Shown here: positions 62,934 to 64,000 of the stretch, in pieces | Layout: every line of letters starts with the position of its first letter | Position numbering within the stretch: position 1 is the first letter of the stretch | Origin: Melanocharis versteri | Taxonomy: Eukaryota; Chordata; Aves; Passeriformes; Melanocharitidae | Assembly: GCA_013397845.1 (NCBI GenBank) | Contig: VZTG01004578.1 | Span: forward strand, 1,974,213-2,038,212 | Direction of reading: 5' to 3' | DNA length: 64,000 nucleotides | Program-made: the position numbers and the translations under genes | Notes under the pieces: model-generated | Database searches by the model: none | Seen by the model: the letters and a program-made list of their open reading frames with translations, nothing else | Told to the model about the DNA's origin: nothing

Positions 62934-64000
62934 TCTGGCTCTCATTACCAAAAAAGAGTAGGATCTCTGGACTATTGCATGTAAAGAGCTGTTTATTTAG
63001 ACCTGCCTTTAATTAAGCTCTCTCCAGACACCCCAGATAGGCTGCTTGCAGAGGTAACCCAGCAAAACCTCAGGGCTGATTGCCTGCCCCAGAGTGAATG
63101 GCATATAGGTATACTATCAGGAACCCAGCCCAGGTTCCTAAAGGCCACAGAAACTGCTTCCTGGTCGTTTTTCTGCCATGGATGAACCCATTTTGCCTCT
63201 GGCAGAATGCAGTCCTGTTTCGGATGCTTTTGGGCCTGTGGAATAGGTATATCTTACAATTCAGGACTGAAAAAAAGTATTGTGTCTATTCCTCTGAAAC
63301 TGAAGATTTAGCCCTGTTTTTCAGAACACTCTGACCAGCACATCAGTAAAATACAGATAAAATCTGGATAACATGTATTTTCTCTTTCAGTGTATTTATT
63401 ACAAATCAAGTGGTAGTGGTTTTTATTTCAAGGAGCAAGTGGAACCTTCACAAGTGAAGGTATAATGAGAGCCAAGGGAGACTGCAAGGCAGGGGCAAAT
63501 TCCCAACCATGAAGAGCAGAGTAGCTCTGGTGGCAGTACTGTGTCAGCCAAAAGTCCACTGATTACCAAATGGGTCAGTAGTGCTGAGTCAGAGTCAAAT
63601 TAGCAAGACAAGGTTGGACACAGCGTACTTACACTGCAGTTCAGCAAGGGCCATGGGCCAGAACCTGAGCTCAAATGCAGCTTATGGGCCCAAAGGGAAG
63701 AGGATGTGTGGATGGGGGCACAGGATGAGACTGAGGAGGATGATATTGGTGCTGTCAGGGGCCCAATCTTTCCCTCCTGTAGAGCTCTATAGTTCTTGCA
63801 TCAGTGTCACTCTTATCCCTGTTCAATAGGTAGAGTCAACAGTAAGCTTCATCCTCTCAAATCTAGTTTGTTTTAAGCAAATCTCATTCACAAAGAAATC
63901 TGTGGGGACATTCCAGTTCTTCACAGTATCTGTTGTAATATCTGACCAGACCTGATCTCATTTTCGGATGTAGTTTTCGACAGTGCATTTCAGAGGAGTT

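Larger units (their letters stand above)
55204..64000. other. Unique AT-rich non-coding DNA
   Basis: No known repeat family or gene was recognised. Contains one notable open frame (59542-59931) and a perfect 18-bp palindrome (62916-62933). Locally less AT-rich stretches near 63000-63250 and 63440-63790 show no clear exon structure. Confidence 0.5.

Overview
The window looks like AT-rich, gene-poor nuclear DNA from a bird, either intergenic or part of a very large intron. The evidence is the repeat content. There are several CR1 non-LTR retrotransposon fragments, some keeping the CR1-type 3' end of short repeats close to ATTCTATG. There are also solo LTRs that match, from memory, the endogenous retrovirus LTR families common in birds (ERVL-like and ERVK-like). 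No bacterial operons, CRISPR array, rRNA or convincing tRNA is present, and no host coding exon could be assigned to a known gene.

Layout: 1-165 is an old CR1 remnant. From 166 to about 17 kb the DNA is unique and AT-rich, interrupted by a large fold-back inverted repeat at 6445-6626. A reverse-strand LTR-like element lies at about 17087-17640. More unique DNA runs to about 27.9 kb, where two CR1 fragments sit tail to tail (27910-28518 plus, 28657-29360 minus). A reverse-strand solo LTR with perfect 6-bp target-site duplications occupies 31237-31808. From 35 kb to 55 kb repeats are denser: three related ERVL-type solo LTRs (35593-36181, 45588-46169, 49226-49832), two copies of a second, longer LTR family (48025-49068, 54112-55203), an old CR1 piece (44085-44400), a 288-bp array of twelve 24-bp pyrimidine units, and a 1.17-kb CR1 3' end carrying a broken reverse transcriptase reading frame (52915-54086). 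The last 9 kb is again mostly unique.

The coding content supported here is the dead CR1 ORF2 remnant. Two other open frames (25191-25427 and 59542-59931) have protein-like composition but are unproven. The points most worth following up are the roughly 180-bp fold-back hairpin, the two orphan frames, the 24-bp array that reads as a charged octapeptide repeat on the reverse strand, and the 45-bp internal repeats that keep a long antisense frame open in the larger LTR family. Element family names were assigned by recall without a database search, so subfamily assignments should be treated as provisional.
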